15,085 nt of DNA from the NCBI GenBank assembly GCA_024762625.1, contig JANTHA010000017.1, forward strand, positions 1 through 15,085. The letters are read 5' to 3'. Under the pieces are notes generated by a model. That model did not search any database and had not been told where the DNA came from. It worked only from the letters and a program-made list of their open reading frames with translations. Below are positions 15,020 to 15,085 of the stretch, one piece after another; the first letter of the stretch is position 1; every line of letters starts with the position of its first letter. The DNA is from Thiotrichaceae bacterium (GTDB taxonomy: Bacteria > Pseudomonadota > Gammaproteobacteria > Thiotrichales > Thiotrichaceae). A program made the position numbers and the translations under genes.

Positions 15020-15085
15020 TTGTCACTTGATCAAATCACATTCACCCGCTTTGTCGCTGCGCTGACCGTTGTTTTTTTTCATTAC
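15020..15085 (+). CDS. Start of an acyltransferase-3 family membrane protein (cut by right edge)
   Basis: From TTG at 15020 the frame reads MSLDQITFTRFVAALTVVFFHY to the last base. ITFTRFxAALxVVxxHY is the characteristic N-terminus of the acyltransferase-3 (OafA/WecH-like) family, whose first helix carries the conserved His (His21). These membrane proteins add acetyl or other acyl groups to surface sugars. An in-frame stop (TAA at 14999-15001) limits the start, and no ATG or GTG lies between; TTG has AGG 9 bases upstream. Only 22 codons are visible. It probably forms a unit with the wcaJ-like gene. Confidence 0.72.
   Translation, partial: MSLDQITFTRFVAALTVVFFHY

Overview
The window looks like chromosomal DNA of a Gram-negative gammaproteobacterium. 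I cannot name a genus from the sequence alone. Three things point this way: an OmpA-type outer-membrane barrel, a protein ending in a GlyGly-CTERM tail (the rhombosortase sorting signal, mostly gammaproteobacterial), and a Wzx/Wzy-type surface-glycan cluster. Base composition looks moderate, with AT-rich intergenic stretches.

Left part (1-4770), a set of separate units. First comes the 3' end of a large CotH-kinase-like surface protein, cut by the window edge, with two copies of a ~170-residue module and a GlyGly-CTERM tail, closed by a strong terminator. Next is a small leftward unit: a 77-aa HMA-like ferredoxin-fold protein without a metal-binding CxxC, preceded by a possible 67-aa ORF. Then follow a secreted SASA/SGNH-type esterase and an OmpA-like barrel protein, the latter followed by a terminator.

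Middle part (4830-13145), a rightward polysaccharide operon. It starts behind an array of four 10-bp repeats. The order is rmlA (dTDP-glucose synthesis), a zinc-motif SAM methyltransferase, an Alg14/PssD plus Alg13/PssE split glycosyltransferase, Wzx flippase, Wzy-like polymerase, hexapeptide acyltransferase, GT2 (WbbL-like) and a second GT2. Five junctions overlap by 1-4 bases (ATGA or TAATG), so translation is probably coupled. Between the two GT2 genes lies a ~160-bp palindromic-ended segment that looks like a small non-autonomous mobile element.

Right part (13146-15085). A 462-bp non-coding leader carries two further 10-bp-period repeat arrays and a long imperfect inverted repeat. Behind it is a WcaJ-type undecaprenyl-phosphate sugar-1-phosphate transferase, which starts the glycan. 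The first 22 codons of an acyltransferase-3 family protein run off the right edge; they are not predicted by a simple ATG scan because the start is TTG.

Taken together: the WcaJ-like enzyme loads the first sugar on undecaprenyl phosphate, PssD/PssE and the two GT2 enzymes extend the repeat unit, the methyltransferase and acyltransferases decorate it, Wzx flips it and Wzy polymerises it. Chain-length control and export genes (wzz, wza, wzc) and rmlB/C/D are not in the window. The most unusual material is regulatory: repeat arrays with an exact 10-bp period precede both rmlA and the wcaJ-like gene, and the two regions share the 9-mer ATCATGCGC.
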